Part shown: piece by piece, positions 5,897-6,405 of the stretch
Numbering within the stretch: the first letter of the stretch is position 1
How the letters are laid out: every line of letters begins with the position of its first letter
Assembly: GCA_947305345.1 (NCBI GenBank)
Contig: CAMZDH010000034.1
Location: 1-6,405, forward strand
Length of the DNA stretch: 6,405 nt
Direction: 5' to 3'
DNA from: an uncultured Lachnospiraceae bacterium
GTDB taxonomy: Bacteria > Bacillota > Clostridia > Lachnospirales > Lachnospiraceae
The notes under the pieces: generated by a model
Told to the model about the DNA's origin: nothing
The model's database searches: none
What the model saw: the letters and a program-made list of their open reading frames with translations, nothing else
Position numbers and translations under genes: made by a program

Positions 5897-6405
5897 TATT
5901 CCGCAAGATCGATCTGGATCTTCCCGGTCGAAGTGGTGATCTCGCATATGCCGCCCGAGGCGGTTTTCGGCACCTTGACGCTGCCTGTAGACGTTTGCGT
6001 GGAGAACACTTTTTCGGAAGAGAGCGTTCCCGTCACGTCCCCGGTCGTTGTTTTGACGGTGATCTGTCCCGCGTCGCAGCGCTCAAAGCGGACGTCGCCG
6101 GTATCTCTGTCAATGTCGAATGCGTCGGTTGCAGCCACGTTTTTCAACGTGATGTCGCCGGTCGTTCCGGTCGAGGTCAGCGAGCGGCAGCTGACGTCGG
6201 TCAATACGGTTTTCCCGGTGCTGACCTTGATCGACAGCGTCTCTGTGCAGCCGACGTTCCTGCCTTCGATCCTTCCCGTGGAAACCGAAAGATCGATGCT
6301 GTCCGCCCGGGTACCGTTCAGCGTGATGTCTCCGGTGCTCGTTTTGATCTTCAGGCCACCGTCGGTAGAAGCGTCAAAGACGACGTCCCCCGTGCTCGCC
6401 GTGAT
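5896..6405 (-). CDS. DUF4097 family beta-repeat protein (partial, C-terminal part)
   Basis: The frame is open from the window edge to a TAG at 5896-5898, giving 169 visible residues; the start lies beyond the window. It is built of nine copies of a 19-20-residue repeat centred on S/T-T-G-D/K/R-V/I. The glycines fall at visible residues 6, 25, 44, 64, 83, 103, 122, 141 and 161. The repeat, rich in Thr, Ser and alternating hydrophobics, is that of DUF4097 (putative adhesin) proteins, which are expected to form a right-handed beta-helix or beta-roll. The C-terminal GGICEITTSTGKIQIDL (151-167) is typical of the family end. From family knowledge, such genes often sit after a PadR-type regulator and a DUF1700 membrane protein; those would lie to the right of this window and cannot be checked. 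Any signal or membrane anchor would be in the missing N-terminus. Initiation at the internal TTG at 6202-6204 is unlikely because the repeat continues upstream of it. Confidence 0.88.
   Translation of the reverse strand: MTASTGDVVFDASTDGGLKIKTSTGDITLNGTRADSIDLSVSTGRIEGRNVGCTETLSIKVSTGKTVLTDVSCRSLTSTGTTGDITLKNVAATDAFDIDRDTGDVRFERCDAGQITVKTTTGDVTGTLSSEKVFSTQTSTGSVKVPKTASGGICEITTSTGKIQIDLAE

Noticed and set aside
5885..5947. Upstream in-frame start for the YgjV-like protein
   Set aside because: It would add 21 charged residues overlapping the DUF4097 gene, while the ATG at 5882-5884 has a good ribosome binding site and a natural membrane-protein N-terminus.

Overview
The window is about 57-58% G+C by eye and gene-dense. 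It looks like a chromosomal segment of a Gram-positive Firmicute of the Clostridia type. The reasons are strong AGGAGG-like ribosome binding sites, a sigma-A promoter (TTTACA-17-TATAAT), a lipobox lipoprotein, and protein families common in Clostridia (DUF4097 beta-repeat protein, YgjV-like membrane protein, cytoplasmic BMP-domain protein, CPBP protease). I cannot name the genus. Six genes lie on the minus strand, so transcription runs from high to low coordinates, and one gene remnant lies on the plus strand at the left edge.

Reading in the direction of transcription, the right edge holds the C-terminal part of a DUF4097 repeat protein (5896-6405, truncated by the window). Eleven bases later comes a small membrane protein with an apparent GNAT-like C-terminal half (5270-5884). 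A 94-base gap with a probable promoter and a perfect palindrome leads to a secreted lipoprotein with two tandem copies of one domain (4102-5175), which ends at a clear rho-independent terminator (4038-4082).

The second unit starts directly after that terminator, with its -35 box overlapping the terminator's U-tract. It is a tight three-gene operon: a 649-residue cytoplasmic protein combining a ParB-like N-terminal domain with a BMP/PnrA-type ligand-binding domain (2015-3964), a metallophosphoesterase overlapping it by 4 bases (1332-2018), and a CPBP intramembrane protease starting 1 base further on (167-1330). The spacing implies coupled translation. The sensor-like first gene, the phosphoesterase and the protease may serve one process, possibly a response to an intracellular nucleoside or nucleotide, but that is inference.

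At the left edge a plus-strand reading frame (1-213) is the truncated end of a MocR/GabR/PdxR-type regulator. It holds the PLP lysine region but lacks roughly the last 100 residues of the aminotransferase domain. Its end runs antisense into the last 47 bases of the protease gene. The junction looks like a deletion scar. No RNA genes, insertion sequences, CRISPR arrays or origins were seen, and there is no gene-free stretch longer than 300 bases.
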